From NCBI GenBank assembly GCA_004295015.1, contig SHNE01000022.1:62001-126000 (forward strand): 64,000 bases of DNA. The letters are read 5' to 3'. A program made the position numbers and the translations under genes. Positions 7,412 through 16,742 of the stretch are shown here, piece after piece. Under the pieces are notes generated by a model that saw nothing but the letters and a program-made list of their open reading frames with translations, had not been told where the DNA came from and made no database searches. Origin of the DNA: Bacteroidota bacterium. Its GTDB lineage: Bacteria > Bacteroidota > Bacteroidia > AKYH767-A > 2013-40CM-41-45. How positions within the stretch are numbered: the stretch's first letter is position 1; the number at the start of each line of letters is the position of its first letter.

Positions 7412-7863
7412 AGAATATATATTTTGCAAAGAACAAGATTTTTTGGCTACTGAGCATTGCGTTCCTATTTGTAGCCTGCACTCATTCTCCGAAGCCAATA
7501 GAAATTGGAAAGGATTTGTGTGAATTGTGCAAAATGACTATCATGGACAAGCGCTTTGGTGCCGAATTAATTACATCTAAAGGTAAGATCTTTAAGTTTG
7601 ACAGCATAGAATGTCTCATCGGTCACGTTCAAAAGTTTCCATTGGATCAGTATCCGGTCAAAGCTTTGCTAGTGATCGACCATAATGCACCGGGTGAGTT
7701 TATTGAAGCAGAAAAAGCATTTTATTTGCATAGTGAAAAACTACCCAGCCCGATGGGAGGGAATCTGACGGCGGTTCAAAACAAGAAAACAATTGATGAA
7801 TATATTGCAAATTATGGAGGTGAAATTTGGACATGGGACGAAGCATTCCGGCAATTGCAATAA
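7408..7863 (+). CDS. nosL: NosL copper-chaperone lipoprotein
   Basis: A 151-residue outer-face lipoprotein that binds Cu(I) and supplies it for the CuZ site of NosZ. The signal peptide ends FVACTHS with lipidated C24. The metal motif is C38-x-x-C41-K-M43 (CELCKM), as in NosL proteins. DSIECLIGH (about 72) is also typical of the family. The length is normal. The gene is joined to its neighbours by a four-base overlap on the left and a four-base gap to nosD on the right. Confidence 0.93.
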   Translation: MKNIYFAKNKIFWLLSIAFLFVACTHSPKPIEIGKDLCELCKMTIMDKRFGAELITSKGKIFKFDSIECLIGHVQKFPLDQYPVKALLVIDHNAPGEFIEAEKAFYLHSEKLPSPMGGNLTAVQNKKTIDEYIANYGGEIWTWDEAFRQLQ

Positions 7864-7867
7864 ATTT

Positions 7868-9133
7868 GTGTTGAGAAGATACCTTAGCATTTATTTAAAA
7901 GGATTATTAGGAGCTTTTTTATTCAGCTTACTTCCCGTCGTATGTCAAGCTAAAAATCTGAGTGTAGGGAAAGGTTTTATGTATAGAACTATCAGGGAAG
8001 CGCTGGAGCAAAGTGATACCGGAGATTCTGTGATCGTAAACAGTGGGTTTTATTCAGAAGGGGCCTTAGTTATTGACAAGAGAATTTTTCTGAGAGGTAT
8101 TGGCCTTCCTGTTTTGGATGGTGAATCGAAAATTGCTGTCATTACTGTACATGCCTCAGGCACCCATATAAGTGGATTTAAAATTCAGAATTCCGGATTT
8201 AGTGATATACGGGAAATTGCAGGGATTCGTCTGGATGAAGCACATGCCTGTGTTATTGAAAACAATTATTTTTATAATAATTACTTTGCTGTCTATCTTG
8301 CCAATTCGAGTTACTGCAGAATTCAAAATAACAGAATAGAAGGTTTTGCGAGAACAGAAACTTCCTCAGGAAATGGTATTCATCTTTGGAAAGGGGAGTA
8401 TAATACTATCCTCAATAATCATATCAGTGGACACAGGGATGGTATTTATTTTGAGTTTGTGAAGGAGAGTTCAATCATCGGAAATCTGAGCGAGAAAAAT
8501 CTCCGCTACGGTTTGCATTTTATGTTTTCAGATGATGATGTCTATAAGTATAATGTGTTTCGTGAAAATGGTTCCGGAGTGGCCGTTATGTACACACGGA
8601 ATGTTTTGATGGAGAATAATCGATTTGAGGATAACTGGGGAAGTGCATCCTTCGGGCTCCTGTTGAAGGATATATCCAATAGCATTATAAGGAATAATCT
8701 TTTTTCAAAGAATACGACCGGCTTGTATATTGAAGGCTCCAATAATACCATTGTAAGGCACAATGAGTTCAGGCGCAATGGATGGGCAGTACGGATATTG
8801 GGTGATTGTTATGAGGATACACTTACTGAAAATAATTTTATGGCCAATACTTTCGATGTGGCGACCAATGCCACCAGGAATATGAACTATATTCATCGGA
8901 ATTACTGGGATCAGTACACCGGTTATGATTTGGATAAAGATAAAACAGGTGATATTCCATTTCATCCGGTGAGCTTTTATTCGAAGCTTACAGAAGAATC
9001 ACCTCATACACTGATGATGTTACATAGTTTTTTTGTTGATTTGCTTAATCAGACAGAACGGGTAGTGCCTACGATTACCCCTGAAGCCTTCAAGGATGTC
9101 GCCCCGCAAATGAAGCCATTTATTTATGATTAA
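7868..9133 (+). CDS. nosD: NosD periplasmic copper-maturation protein
   Basis: A right-handed parallel beta-helix protein needed to assemble the CuZ centre. The frame is open from 7793, but the first 25 codons would lie inside nosL and are not signal-like. Starting at the GTG at 7868, four bases after the nosL stop, gives 421 residues with a clear signal peptide (LRRYLSIYLKGLLGAFLFSL, ending VVCQA). Repeated NNxFxxN, SNNTI and IIRNN coils from about 70 to 350 are the CASH/NosD repeats. The last eight bases overlap nosF. Non-ATG start and overlaps suggest a tightly coupled nosLDFY unit. Confidence 0.93.
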   Translation: MLRRYLSIYLKGLLGAFLFSLLPVVCQAKNLSVGKGFMYRTIREALEQSDTGDSVIVNSGFYSEGALVIDKRIFLRGIGLPVLDGESKIAVITVHASGTHISGFKIQNSGFSDIREIAGIRLDEAHACVIENNYFYNNYFAVYLANSSYCRIQNNRIEGFARTETSSGNGIHLWKGEYNTILNNHISGHRDGIYFEFVKESSIIGNLSEKNLRYGLHFMFSDDDVYKYNVFRENGSGVAVMYTRNVLMENNRFEDNWGSASFGLLLKDISNSIIRNNLFSKNTTGLYIEGSNNTIVRHNEFRRNGWAVRILGDCYEDTLTENNFMANTFDVATNATRNMNYIHRNYWDQYTGYDLDKDKTGDIPFHPVSFYSKLTEESPHTLMMLHSFFVDLLNQTERVVPTITPEAFKDVAPQMKPFIYD

Positions 9134-9839
9134 AATTGAAAATTTAAATAAGTCCTTTGGGAAACTGGATGTATTGAAAAACATTAATTTGAATTTCGAT
9201 GCAGCGGAGGTCATATGCTTAATAGGCCCAAATGGTTCAGGGAAAACAACTCTCATCAAATGCTTACTCGGACTCGTATTGCCGGACTCGGGTAAAGTTT
9301 TTGTAAAGGGGGAGAGTGTACTCGGGACATGGGCATATCGAAAGGATTTTGGATACATGCCTCAGATCGGACGTTTCCCCGAGCAAATGAAGATTCAACA
9401 GGTCTTTCAGATGATGAAAGATTTGAGGGGTGGCACCGGAATGATTGACGAGGAGCTCGTTGATTCGTTTTCTCTTGGAGGTATGATGGAGAAGAGAATG
9501 GGCTATTTGTCAGGCGGAACGAGGCAGAAAGTGAGTGCCGCTCTTGCATACTTATTTAATCCCGAAATATTAATCCTTGATGAGCCAACAGCAGGTCTTG
9601 ATCCCATCTCCTCTGAGCGATTGAAATCCAAAGTACTTAAGGAAAAACAACATGGAAAACTTACCCTGATAACATCTCACAATATGACAGAAGTTGAGGA
9701 GCTGGCTGATAAAGTAATTTTTATTGTCGATGGAAGCATTCAGTTAAACAAAACTGTTGATGAAATAAAAAAGGATACAAACGAAAGCCGATTAGGAAAA
9801 GCATTAGCTATAATGATGGAGGGCCAAAGCATTGTTTAA
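9126..9839 (+). CDS. nosF: NosF ABC transporter ATPase
   Basis: The 237-residue ATP-binding subunit of the NosFY transporter, which works with NosD in CuZ maturation and is thought to supply a sulfur species. The Walker A motif is GPNGSGKT (34-41). The signature is LSGGTRQKV and Walker B is ILILDEPTAG, followed by the H-loop TSHNMTEVE. The gene overlaps both nosD (8 bases) and nosY (8 bases), so the three are co-translated. Confidence 0.95.
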   Translation: MIKIENLNKSFGKLDVLKNINLNFDAAEVICLIGPNGSGKTTLIKCLLGLVLPDSGKVFVKGESVLGTWAYRKDFGYMPQIGRFPEQMKIQQVFQMMKDLRGGTGMIDEELVDSFSLGGMMEKRMGYLSGGTRQKVSAALAYLFNPEILILDEPTAGLDPISSERLKSKVLKEKQHGKLTLITSHNMTEVEELADKVIFIVDGSIQLNKTVDEIKKDTNESRLGKALAIMMEGQSIV

Positions 9840-10599
9840 AGTATTGAAATATGTCCTCTATGACATTGTTAGGAGCAGGATGGTACTTGCCTATACACTA
9901 TTGCTCTTCTTGTTATGCTCCGGTCTTTTTTACCTTGGCTCGGATTATTCGAGTACACTTGTTAGCCTTCTGCATGTGATTCTGCTTATTGTCCCCTTGA
10001 TTTGTATTATGTTCGGGACAATTCATTTTTATAATTCCAGAGAATTTATTGAGATGTTGCTGGCGCAACCTGTTGACCGTAACAGTATTTATTTTGGCGA
10101 ATACCTGGGCCTGGCGGGTTCTCTTGTCATGGCATTGTTCATAGGTCTTGGAATCCCCATTCTTTTATGGCAACCAACTGAAGCTGCTCTTTATTTATTA
10201 GTGGTTGGTTTGATGCTTACGTTTATTTTTTCGGCTTTGGCATTTCTCACTTCTGTACGAAGTGTGGATAAGGCTAAAGGTATTGGGTCAGCTTTATTGC
10301 TGTGGTTTTATTTTGCCGTTTTATTCGATGGAGTTGTATTGTTGATCTTACATTACTACAGCGATTATCCGCTCGAAGAACTTGTCTTGGTATTAACCTC
10401 GCTGAACCCTATTGACATCGGTCGTGTGTTGATCTTGTTAAAGTTGGATACCTCAGCACTCATGGGATATACGGGAGCTTTATACCAAAAGTTTTTCGGT
10501 ACCGGATTCGGACAAGTTTTTTCGATGAGTGTCCTTTTAATATGGATTGTTATTCCATTATTTCGGGCAAGGAAAATATTTTCGAAGAAGGATTTATAG
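9832..10599 (+). CDS. nosY: NosY ABC transporter permease
   Basis: A 255-residue ABC-2-type membrane subunit with six hydrophobic segments (about 18-37, 43-63, 92-115, 120-140, 156-178 and 230-250). It pairs with NosF to form the transporter used in maturation of the NosZ copper sulfide centre. The start is a TTG (9832-9834) located inside the end of nosF; no ATG is available at a sensible place. The gene is the last of the nos cluster and is followed by a strong terminator. Confidence 0.92.
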   Translation: MFKVLKYVLYDIVRSRMVLAYTLLLFLLCSGLFYLGSDYSSTLVSLLHVILLIVPLICIMFGTIHFYNSREFIEMLLAQPVDRNSIYFGEYLGLAGSLVMALFIGLGIPILLWQPTEAALYLLVVGLMLTFIFSALAFLTSVRSVDKAKGIGSALLLWFYFAVLFDGVVLLILHYYSDYPLEELVLVLTSLNPIDIGRVLILLKLDTSALMGYTGALYQKFFGTGFGQVFSMSVLLIWIVIPLFRARKIFSKKDL

Positions 10600-10685
10600 T
10601 TTAGTGTTCCGAAGTTGAATTGAAAAAATTGTGGAATGCTACAATTAGCATATGGTAAATTATTGCCTTTCTGTTTCAGTTAAAC

Positions 10686-10703
10686 TCCTAGACTAGGATT
10701 TTT
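10686..10703 (+). terminator. Small hairpin with T-run after nosY
   Basis: TCCTAGACTAGGA is a near-perfect palindrome followed by TTTTT. The loop would be only three bases. It may be a weak terminator ahead of the larger one at 10711. Confidence 0.3.
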
Positions 10704-10710
10704 CAGAAAC

Positions 10711-10753
10711 AAAAAAAAGAGGGAAAGAATTTATTTCTTCCCCTCTTTTTTTT
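10711..10753. terminator. Bidirectional rho-independent terminator between nosY and the OmpA gene
   Basis: A run of A plus GAGGGAAAGAA (10711-10729) pairs with TTCTTCCCCTC plus a run of T (10735-10753). The stem is about 18 bp with one mismatch and has an A-run on the left and a T-run on the right, so it can stop transcription from both strands. It lies between two converging genes. Confidence 0.88.
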
Positions 10754-10775
10754 ATTAGTCCTTCCTGACCTGAAT

Positions 10776-12947
10776 CTATTCAAGGATCGTAAATTCAACT
10801 CTCCTGTTTTTCTGGCGGCCTTGTGCTGTGGTATTCGGTGCTACCGGTTGAGTAAGGCCATACCCCTTTGCAATAATTCTTTCTCCATCAATTCCTCTGT
10901 CGCTGAGGTAAGTTTTGACTGCCTCAGCACGACTTAATGATAAGCGCATATTTAATGCAGCGGAGCCAACATTGTCTGTGTGTCCTTCTATAAGTAATCT
11001 GAACGTTGGCTTCCTGTTGAGCAACTTGATCAATTCCTCCAGTGATAAATAGCTCGTGGAGCGGATTACTGATTTGCCACTTTCGAATTCCAGATTGCTA
11101 AATACCTTATTAATAATCGCCTGATCTTCTTTACTTAGTTGAATTTTCACAGGCTTAGATGGTTTTACCTCGACTTTTTCCACGACCGGACAGCCATTGT
11201 TGGATGAAGGGCCCGGCACAAGCACACAGCTGTCTAATTTATCTATCAGTCCATCTCCATCTGTGTCAGGGCAACCATTGTTGATAGCTAATCCTTTTTC
11301 GGTAATACAACTGTCTTGTGGATCCGGTATAGAGTCCATGTCTGTGTCAGGACATCCGAAGAACATCACTAATCCTGAATCTGTAGGGCATTGATCTTCT
11401 ATATCAATTATTCCATCTCCATCCGTGTCAGGGCAGCCTTGTTTGTCTTTCAATCCGGCAATATCCGGACATTTATCTTCATTATCCGCAACTCCGTCAC
11501 CGTCTTTGTCCGGGCAACCATCAAGTTTTACCAGGCCGGGAATATCAGGGCACTTATCTTTTTTATCTGTGACTTTGTCTTTGTCGCGATCTTTCTTTGG
11601 CCTTCCAAAAATTAAATTAAATCCAAAATGTATATGTGAATTGCGTGCATCCAATGGAGCAATCAATCCGATTATATTGTCTGTCACTGTATATAATTGA
11701 AGTGCCCCAACATTTACGGCTAATCCTGCCCCTACATTGTCAAAAGTGTGATTGAGGTATGAATATGAGAGGGAAGTGCTGAGATGTCTCCCTACTTTCA
11801 GATTGTAGGACAAAGTTACGGAAGGCTGGATTGTTTTTTTAAAAAATTCTGTGTGTACTAATGCCCCGGCAAAACTCTTGTCATTTATAATGTAATTTGC
11901 TCCCAGATACACATGAGTTGGCAAATAGGTTGTGTAGCCTTCTGAGGTTTCCGATGTTTTAAAAGTTTCTCCTATTGAATCCAGAACTGCTTCGAGGTTA
12001 GCAGTTGTATCATTAATGAATCTGATCAGATCCACACCGGAAAACTCGTATTTACCTGCAACAGTTTTGAAATTTTTTACATCTTCCTTCCATTTGATAT
12101 AACCCAGATCAATGATACTGGCACTGAAATTCCAGGTTTCATTATACCTGTATGTTGCGCCAAGATCTGCTGCAAAACCTTTGTTGGCTCTGCTAAACAA
12201 ATATTTTTTTATATTTTTTGTCCGTACACCAGAATCGGATGTGTCGAATTGCTCATATCCTTCTTCACTGTTGTCGGGCGATGAGGTATTGATTACGACA
12301 TCGGTTGGGACCTCAAGACTGTAGTCGTCAGAAGCAGTATAGAGCCCAAAGTCTCCGGCGGTAGAAGAATAGTTCTCCATCCCATATAAATATTTTATTC
12401 TTATACCGGTTGTCCATTTTTCATTTAGGTCGTAGGCCCACCCGATGCTGTAGTCGCGATAATGTGTGGCATCAAAACCTGTTTTTACGAAATCAAGTTG
12501 TTGTCCGATGTAAGGACCGTTTCCTTTATCTATCAAATTAATAAGGTCCTTTGAATAAAGAAATGCAAAATTAATGTGCTCCGTAATATTTACTGTAAAA
12601 TAATTTTTCTTCATTTTAAATCCGAACGAAATCAGATCTGTGTTGAAAGAGGTTTTCAGGAAGTTCGTTTTATGTAATTTGTTTACCGTATTATTAATGT
12701 CAATCGTTACGGAGTCGTCGGATCTTTTTTTATAGAAATCGTGGTAGGTAAAACTACTGTTGCTTAATAAAAAATAGTTGGATGAGATTACAGGCAGTCC
12801 TATATAGAATTTGTAGTCAGGTTTTAGGGATGGATTTACTCTGGACGATTGGGTTATATTAATCGTATTGTATAGCGTCAAATCCTGTTGTGCAAAGAGG
12901 ATCAGACTCGAGGCTAAAAATATGAAGAGTGGTAGGAGTTTTTTCAT
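10776..12947 (-). CDS. Outer-membrane protein: DUF5723-like barrel, TSP3 repeats, OmpA domain
   Basis: A 723-residue secreted protein with signal peptide (1-19, ending LFAQQ). Residues about 20-450 are beta-rich and resemble DUF5723/PorP-like outer-membrane barrels (RVNPSLKPDYKFYIGLP near the start). Residues 454-587 hold five calcium-binding thrombospondin type 3 repeats of the DxDGDGxxDxxDxCP kind. Residues 605-723 are an OmpA-like peptidoglycan-binding domain with D658 (GHTDNVGS) and R673 (LSLSRAEAV), the residues that grip diaminopimelate. The protein would tie the outer membrane to the cell wall. It sits 27 bases after a large lipoprotein gene, probably in one transcript. The domain order is typical of Bacteroidota. 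Confidence 0.9.
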   Translation of the reverse strand: MKKLLPLFIFLASSLILFAQQDLTLYNTINITQSSRVNPSLKPDYKFYIGLPVISSNYFLLSNSSFTYHDFYKKRSDDSVTIDINNTVNKLHKTNFLKTSFNTDLISFGFKMKKNYFTVNITEHINFAFLYSKDLINLIDKGNGPYIGQQLDFVKTGFDATHYRDYSIGWAYDLNEKWTTGIRIKYLYGMENYSSTAGDFGLYTASDDYSLEVPTDVVINTSSPDNSEEGYEQFDTSDSGVRTKNIKKYLFSRANKGFAADLGATYRYNETWNFSASIIDLGYIKWKEDVKNFKTVAGKYEFSGVDLIRFINDTTANLEAVLDSIGETFKTSETSEGYTTYLPTHVYLGANYIINDKSFAGALVHTEFFKKTIQPSVTLSYNLKVGRHLSTSLSYSYLNHTFDNVGAGLAVNVGALQLYTVTDNIIGLIAPLDARNSHIHFGFNLIFGRPKKDRDKDKVTDKKDKCPDIPGLVKLDGCPDKDGDGVADNEDKCPDIAGLKDKQGCPDTDGDGIIDIEDQCPTDSGLVMFFGCPDTDMDSIPDPQDSCITEKGLAINNGCPDTDGDGLIDKLDSCVLVPGPSSNNGCPVVEKVEVKPSKPVKIQLSKEDQAIINKVFSNLEFESGKSVIRSTSYLSLEELIKLLNRKPTFRLLIEGHTDNVGSAALNMRLSLSRAEAVKTYLSDRGIDGERIIAKGYGLTQPVAPNTTAQGRQKNRRVEFTILE

Positions 12948-12974
12948 AGCAATTTTATTGACCTGGCTTTTTGT

Positions 12975-14585
12975 TTAAAGTTCAACATTTAAGAAAGCTC
13001 GAACTCCGATCTTAATGTTCAGCCTGTAGTATGAATATATTGGCACTTGTTCTATAGGAGCATTTTGTGTGTTTACAATGGAAAGAATAATTAATTTTCT
13101 GGCAGTGTAAATTCTTTCCAGCCTGGTTTTAGTAAATTCTTCATCACGCATCTGTCGGTTCGGAAGAATTACTCTGTTGTTTGCATCCAGTAAACCTGAG
13201 GCCACAACAAATTGAGAGGCGTTAGTAAGCAGACTGTCTACTATAACGTAATTTGAATCAGCAAAATAAACCTGAACATAGGCTTCTGCAGGAAAACCAT
13301 TTTCTACATTTATTCTGAAAGTAGCTTTCTGTACTTCATTTACGTCCTCCAGCTCGAAGTCTGTTGTGTCGCTGATGGTGAATCCACTTGCCGAACCTAT
13401 CATTGGAAGATCTACGTCTGCATCAACGCTGAACAGGCTTGAGTCTGAAATAAAGTTATAGCCGGGTGTAGGACTGTTTGATAAGGCATCAACATCAAAT
13501 TCAATAAATCGCGGATTTTGATCCATCACTGTACTAATATTGCTATTTGTCTTATCAATGAAAAATGAGCTTTTGGCGATTTGTCCAAGAGAAACCGGAG
13601 TTAAGACCGGCAAAGGATTTGGAATGGAGCCGGTGATTGGAGTTGTGGTTCCATTATTGGAAATTGCGTTGAATAAATTTAATTGTGCATTAACAGGAAA
13701 ACCAAATGAATTCGAAATATTAAAAGTGATTTTAGGGTCTTTGAATGAAATGTTTCCAAAAAGTGCATTGTTGAATAATTCTATTCTTGAGGAATCACCG
13801 GTTATGTTTAATGATCTTTGTCCGAAGTAGCCATATGCTTCTGCCATAGCCAGTGAATTGAAACCTGTATTAATCGTAAAGTTTCTGTTAGCCGTAGGGG
13901 CAGATGTAGAAGAATTACTTATACTGACACTATAATTTATTCTCAATTGATTATAGGATCCGTTACCTGTGAAGTTGAGTTTATATCCTGCTACATTATC
14001 TGTAATGCCGGCTGTCACCGGTGTGCTGCCGGAATATGTAAATGGGATTGTTTGAGAATAAGCAACTCCATTGAGTGTGGCATCCGGAATTGTCATTGCA
14101 ACGGTACCGCTATGAGGGATCTGCGACTGAATTGAAACCGTGAGTGAGCCCAATCTTAATAACATTGAGTCGAGTTGCTCGCCATTACTCATCGCGAAAG
14201 GAAAAATAATACTGAAGTTTCTCGTTATTGTTCCTGATTGATATAAGGTAGAGCTGTCTACTGGGCTTAGGGTAATAGTCTGACTGTTGTTCTGATCAAT
14301 AAGAGGCATGAACTGATATCCGTATACCGAGTAAATGTTTGCAGTGTAAATCAGGTGAACCAAATCATTGCTGTCAACACCAATTGTTGTTGAATTTGAA
14401 AAACCTGTTAAGTTCTCCATACCAAGCGAGGAGTTAATCAATGGGACAGCAAAGTCGGGATCCCAGTTTGTTCCTGCGATTTTATCATAATCAAAGTCAT
14501 CAGATTTGATGCAACCCGATATAAAGATGGCTGTTAATAATAGAAATGACTTTAATGATGTAATTACTTGTTTTGAGAGCAGCAT
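12975..14585 (-). CDS. Large lipoprotein of unknown function, partner of the OmpA-type protein
   Basis: A 536-residue protein with a lipoprotein signal: lipobox IFISGC with C25, then IKSDDFDYD. The mature part begins with WDPDFAVPLINSSLGMENL, a stretch that I have only a loose memory of from Bacteroidota lipoproteins. The rest is rich in S, T, N and I and looks all-beta, with no catalytic motif that I recognise. It is upstream of and close to the OmpA-type gene, so both probably act at the outer membrane. The ATG at 14583-14585 gives a well-formed signal peptide. Confidence 0.78.
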   Translation of the reverse strand: MLLSKQVITSLKSFLLLTAIFISGCIKSDDFDYDKIAGTNWDPDFAVPLINSSLGMENLTGFSNSTTIGVDSNDLVHLIYTANIYSVYGYQFMPLIDQNNSQTITLSPVDSSTLYQSGTITRNFSIIFPFAMSNGEQLDSMLLRLGSLTVSIQSQIPHSGTVAMTIPDATLNGVAYSQTIPFTYSGSTPVTAGITDNVAGYKLNFTGNGSYNQLRINYSVSISNSSTSAPTANRNFTINTGFNSLAMAEAYGYFGQRSLNITGDSSRIELFNNALFGNISFKDPKITFNISNSFGFPVNAQLNLFNAISNNGTTTPITGSIPNPLPVLTPVSLGQIAKSSFFIDKTNSNISTVMDQNPRFIEFDVDALSNSPTPGYNFISDSSLFSVDADVDLPMIGSASGFTISDTTDFELEDVNEVQKATFRINVENGFPAEAYVQVYFADSNYVIVDSLLTNASQFVVASGLLDANNRVILPNRQMRDEEFTKTRLERIYTARKLIILSIVNTQNAPIEQVPIYSYYRLNIKIGVRAFLNVEL

Positions 14586-14819
14586 GATTGTCCTTTAGGA
14601 TAATGGTGGCGGGATAAAAATAATGTTGTGTTCTTTGACGCATATTTAGTCTTCTCATGAATCGGATTTATCGCATTCGCTTCATGAATTAAGATTAAAT
14701 TTCGTCATTCACTTAAATCAAGAGTTGATTCTTAATTCTAAGTAAAGAAAATCAAGAAGTCTGTCTGTTTTTTAATTAATTCAGTTAATTATAGACAGTC
14801 AATTGTTCAAAGTTTAGAA

Positions 14820-15404
14820 TCATTCCGGAACGAGGCGAAAGCTTGTTCTGTGGATAGGGCTGGGGCCAAAATTTAAGATAGCCTGTCGGTGTTTCATCGT
14901 GCCATAACCCTTGTTTTGATTCCAGTGGTACTGAGGATAAGTCTTATGCAGCTTATGCATGTATTCATCACGAAAAGTCTTTGCCAGTACTGAAGCTGCA
15001 GCAATTGAAGCGAATATTGAATCTCCTTCAATAATGCATTTATGCGGTATGTCTTTGTACTGCTTAAAGCGATTTCCGTCGATCAGCAAAAGTTGAGGTG
15101 TTTTTTCAATTTGATCCAAAGCCCTGTGCATGGCAAGGAATGATGCATTTAAAATATTTATTTCGTCAATTTCTTTATGATCAACATAGGCAACAGCCCA
15201 TGCAATAGCCTGTTCCTGTATCATTGGCCTCAATAATTCACGCCGGTCTTCCGAGAGTTTTTTCGAATCATTGAGAAAGGGCAAGTCGAACTTTGAGGGC
15301 AAAATAACTGCCGCCGCAAATACCGGCCCGGCTAAGCAGCCTCTGCCTGCTTCATCGCATCCTGCCTCGGTTTTCAGTTTTTGGAAATAGGCCTTAAGGT
15401 TCAT
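14820..15404 (-). CDS. rnhB: Ribonuclease HII
   Basis: A 194-residue enzyme that cuts RNA in RNA-DNA hybrids and at single ribonucleotides in DNA. The catalytic start is D17-E18 in CDEAGRGCLAGPVFAAAV, the hallmark of RNase HII. Further family motifs are LNDSKKLSEDRRE, LLLIDGNRF (third acidic residue) and IAAASVLAKTFRD with the fourth acidic residue nearby. The length is normal. It lies 44 bases downstream of a glycosyltransferase gene on the same strand. Confidence 0.95.
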   Translation of the reverse strand: MNLKAYFQKLKTEAGCDEAGRGCLAGPVFAAAVILPSKFDLPFLNDSKKLSEDRRELLRPMIQEQAIAWAVAYVDHKEIDEINILNASFLAMHRALDQIEKTPQLLLIDGNRFKQYKDIPHKCIIEGDSIFASIAAASVLAKTFRDEYMHKLHKTYPQYHWNQNKGYGTMKHRQAILNFGPSPIHRTSFRLVPE

Positions 15405-15448
15405 TTCACAAATAATTATCTAAAAAAGGTTTTTATCGGATGTTTTCT

Positions 15449-16579
15449 CTACTCACTTTTACAAGCCTTCATCATACTTTGCCAGAGATCTTCCGCAGTT
15501 TTATCCCAGTTGAAAGACATTTTGCGCGTTCTCCCTTTTTCAATCAGCTTATTCTTTAATGCTTCATTTTGATACAACTCCTTCATTGCCTTTGCTATCT
15601 CTTCAACAGAAAATGGATCCACTAAATAAGCCGCATCTGCTGCTATTTCAGGCATTGAAGTGGTGTTGGAAGTAATCACGGGCACATCACATCGGAATGC
15701 CTCAATAATTGGAATGCCAAATCCTTCGAAAAGGGAGACGTAGGTTAATGCAAATGCTGAAGCTGTCAATTCCTGCAAGTCTGAATCTGAAACTCTTCCG
15801 GTGAAAATGACATCTGCTTTATAGGTCATGTTTTGATAGGCCTGTTCCATATCCTCAGTCCACCATCTCTTTGTTCCTGCAAGGAGAATTTTGAATCCGG
15901 CACCACTGTCCTTTTGAAAGATGTCGAAGGCCTTGAGTAAATTGGCAATATTTTTACGACGGTGTAGTGATCCGATAAAAATAAAATAGGGTTTTCCCAG
16001 GCTATATCGGGCTCTGATTTCTGTCATTTTGTTCTCAGAAACAGGCTTGAATTCTTCCCCTGCACCATTGTATACAACATCTATTTTCGAATCAGAGATG
16101 TTGTAGGTTTCAGAAATATCCTTTTTCGAAAATTCAGATACTGTAGAAATGCGTGTTGCTTTTTTTGCAAACCTGGAGAAAAAATACCTGTAGTATATTC
16201 TGTTGAAGAAAGGTAAATCTTCAGGATAATGTTCAAAATTAATATCATGGATTACTGCAAGCGTTTTAGACTTTATACTCAATGGCAGGTATCCGTCAGG
16301 AGAAACGAATATATCCGGTTTTAACTTTTTTAAAAAGCGGGCAAGAGACCATTCATACCAAATATACCATAAGATCGGATGTCGTGCTGCGGGCGACAAA
16401 TACACCCCCTTAATATTATCTGAAAAAATAAAGGAAGAATCATAAGGCCTGTCGAAGATAAATACGAATTCATGCTCAGGGTGCAGTTTTACTATCCTTT
16501 TGAAGCTCTCAAAGGCAAAATAGCCAATGCCTTCCATCTTATTTAATTGAAGCATGCGGGTATTTACGGCAATAATCAT
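15449..16579 (-). CDS. Glycosyltransferase, GT4-like (GT-B fold)
   Basis: A 376-residue sugar transferase. I start it at the ATG at 16577-16579 (MIIAVNTRMLQLNKMEGIGY); the frame is open for 47 further codons but those are polar and would run to the start of the divergent gene. The donor-binding C-terminal half has GSLHRRKNIANLLKAF and the E-x7-E type motif (FEGFGIPIIEAF) with TSNTTSMPEIAADAAYLVDP, as in GT4 enzymes. The acceptor is unknown. It neighbours an LpxD-like gene and polysaccharide genes, so it probably acts on cell-surface glycans. Confidence 0.88.
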   Translation of the reverse strand: MIIAVNTRMLQLNKMEGIGYFAFESFKRIVKLHPEHEFVFIFDRPYDSSFIFSDNIKGVYLSPAARHPILWYIWYEWSLARFLKKLKPDIFVSPDGYLPLSIKSKTLAVIHDINFEHYPEDLPFFNRIYYRYFFSRFAKKATRISTVSEFSKKDISETYNISDSKIDVVYNGAGEEFKPVSENKMTEIRARYSLGKPYFIFIGSLHRRKNIANLLKAFDIFQKDSGAGFKILLAGTKRWWTEDMEQAYQNMTYKADVIFTGRVSDSDLQELTASAFALTYVSLFEGFGIPIIEAFRCDVPVITSNTTSMPEIAADAAYLVDPFSVEEIAKAMKELYQNEALKNKLIEKGRTRKMSFNWDKTAEDLWQSMMKACKSE

Positions 16580-16742
16580 TGGCTGAGTTTCTGATGACGA
16601 AAATAAGCATCTTGCTCTCTTTAAAGCCTTAGTTTCTGAATATTTATTTGTTTTACTTGTTGACTCTTTTTTGTTGATAAAAGCAGTCAGATTGGGCGCT
16701 TCCCATGTTTCCTCACACACAAAAACAGTAATTTTGTCGGGA

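Noticed and set aside
7793-7867. A longer NosD start reaching into nosL
   Set aside because: The extra 25 residues are polar and would precede a good signal peptide; the GTG at 7868 right after the nosL stop fits better.
11197-11700. Open frames on the + strand opposite the TSP3 repeats
   Set aside because: They are antisense to the repetitive, calcium-binding coding region and arise from its codon pattern; no start signal or family match.
16580-16720. 47-codon N-terminal extension of the GT4-like protein
   Set aside because: The extension is polar, lacks resemblance to the GT4 start, and would overlap the region upstream of the divergent LpxD-like gene.
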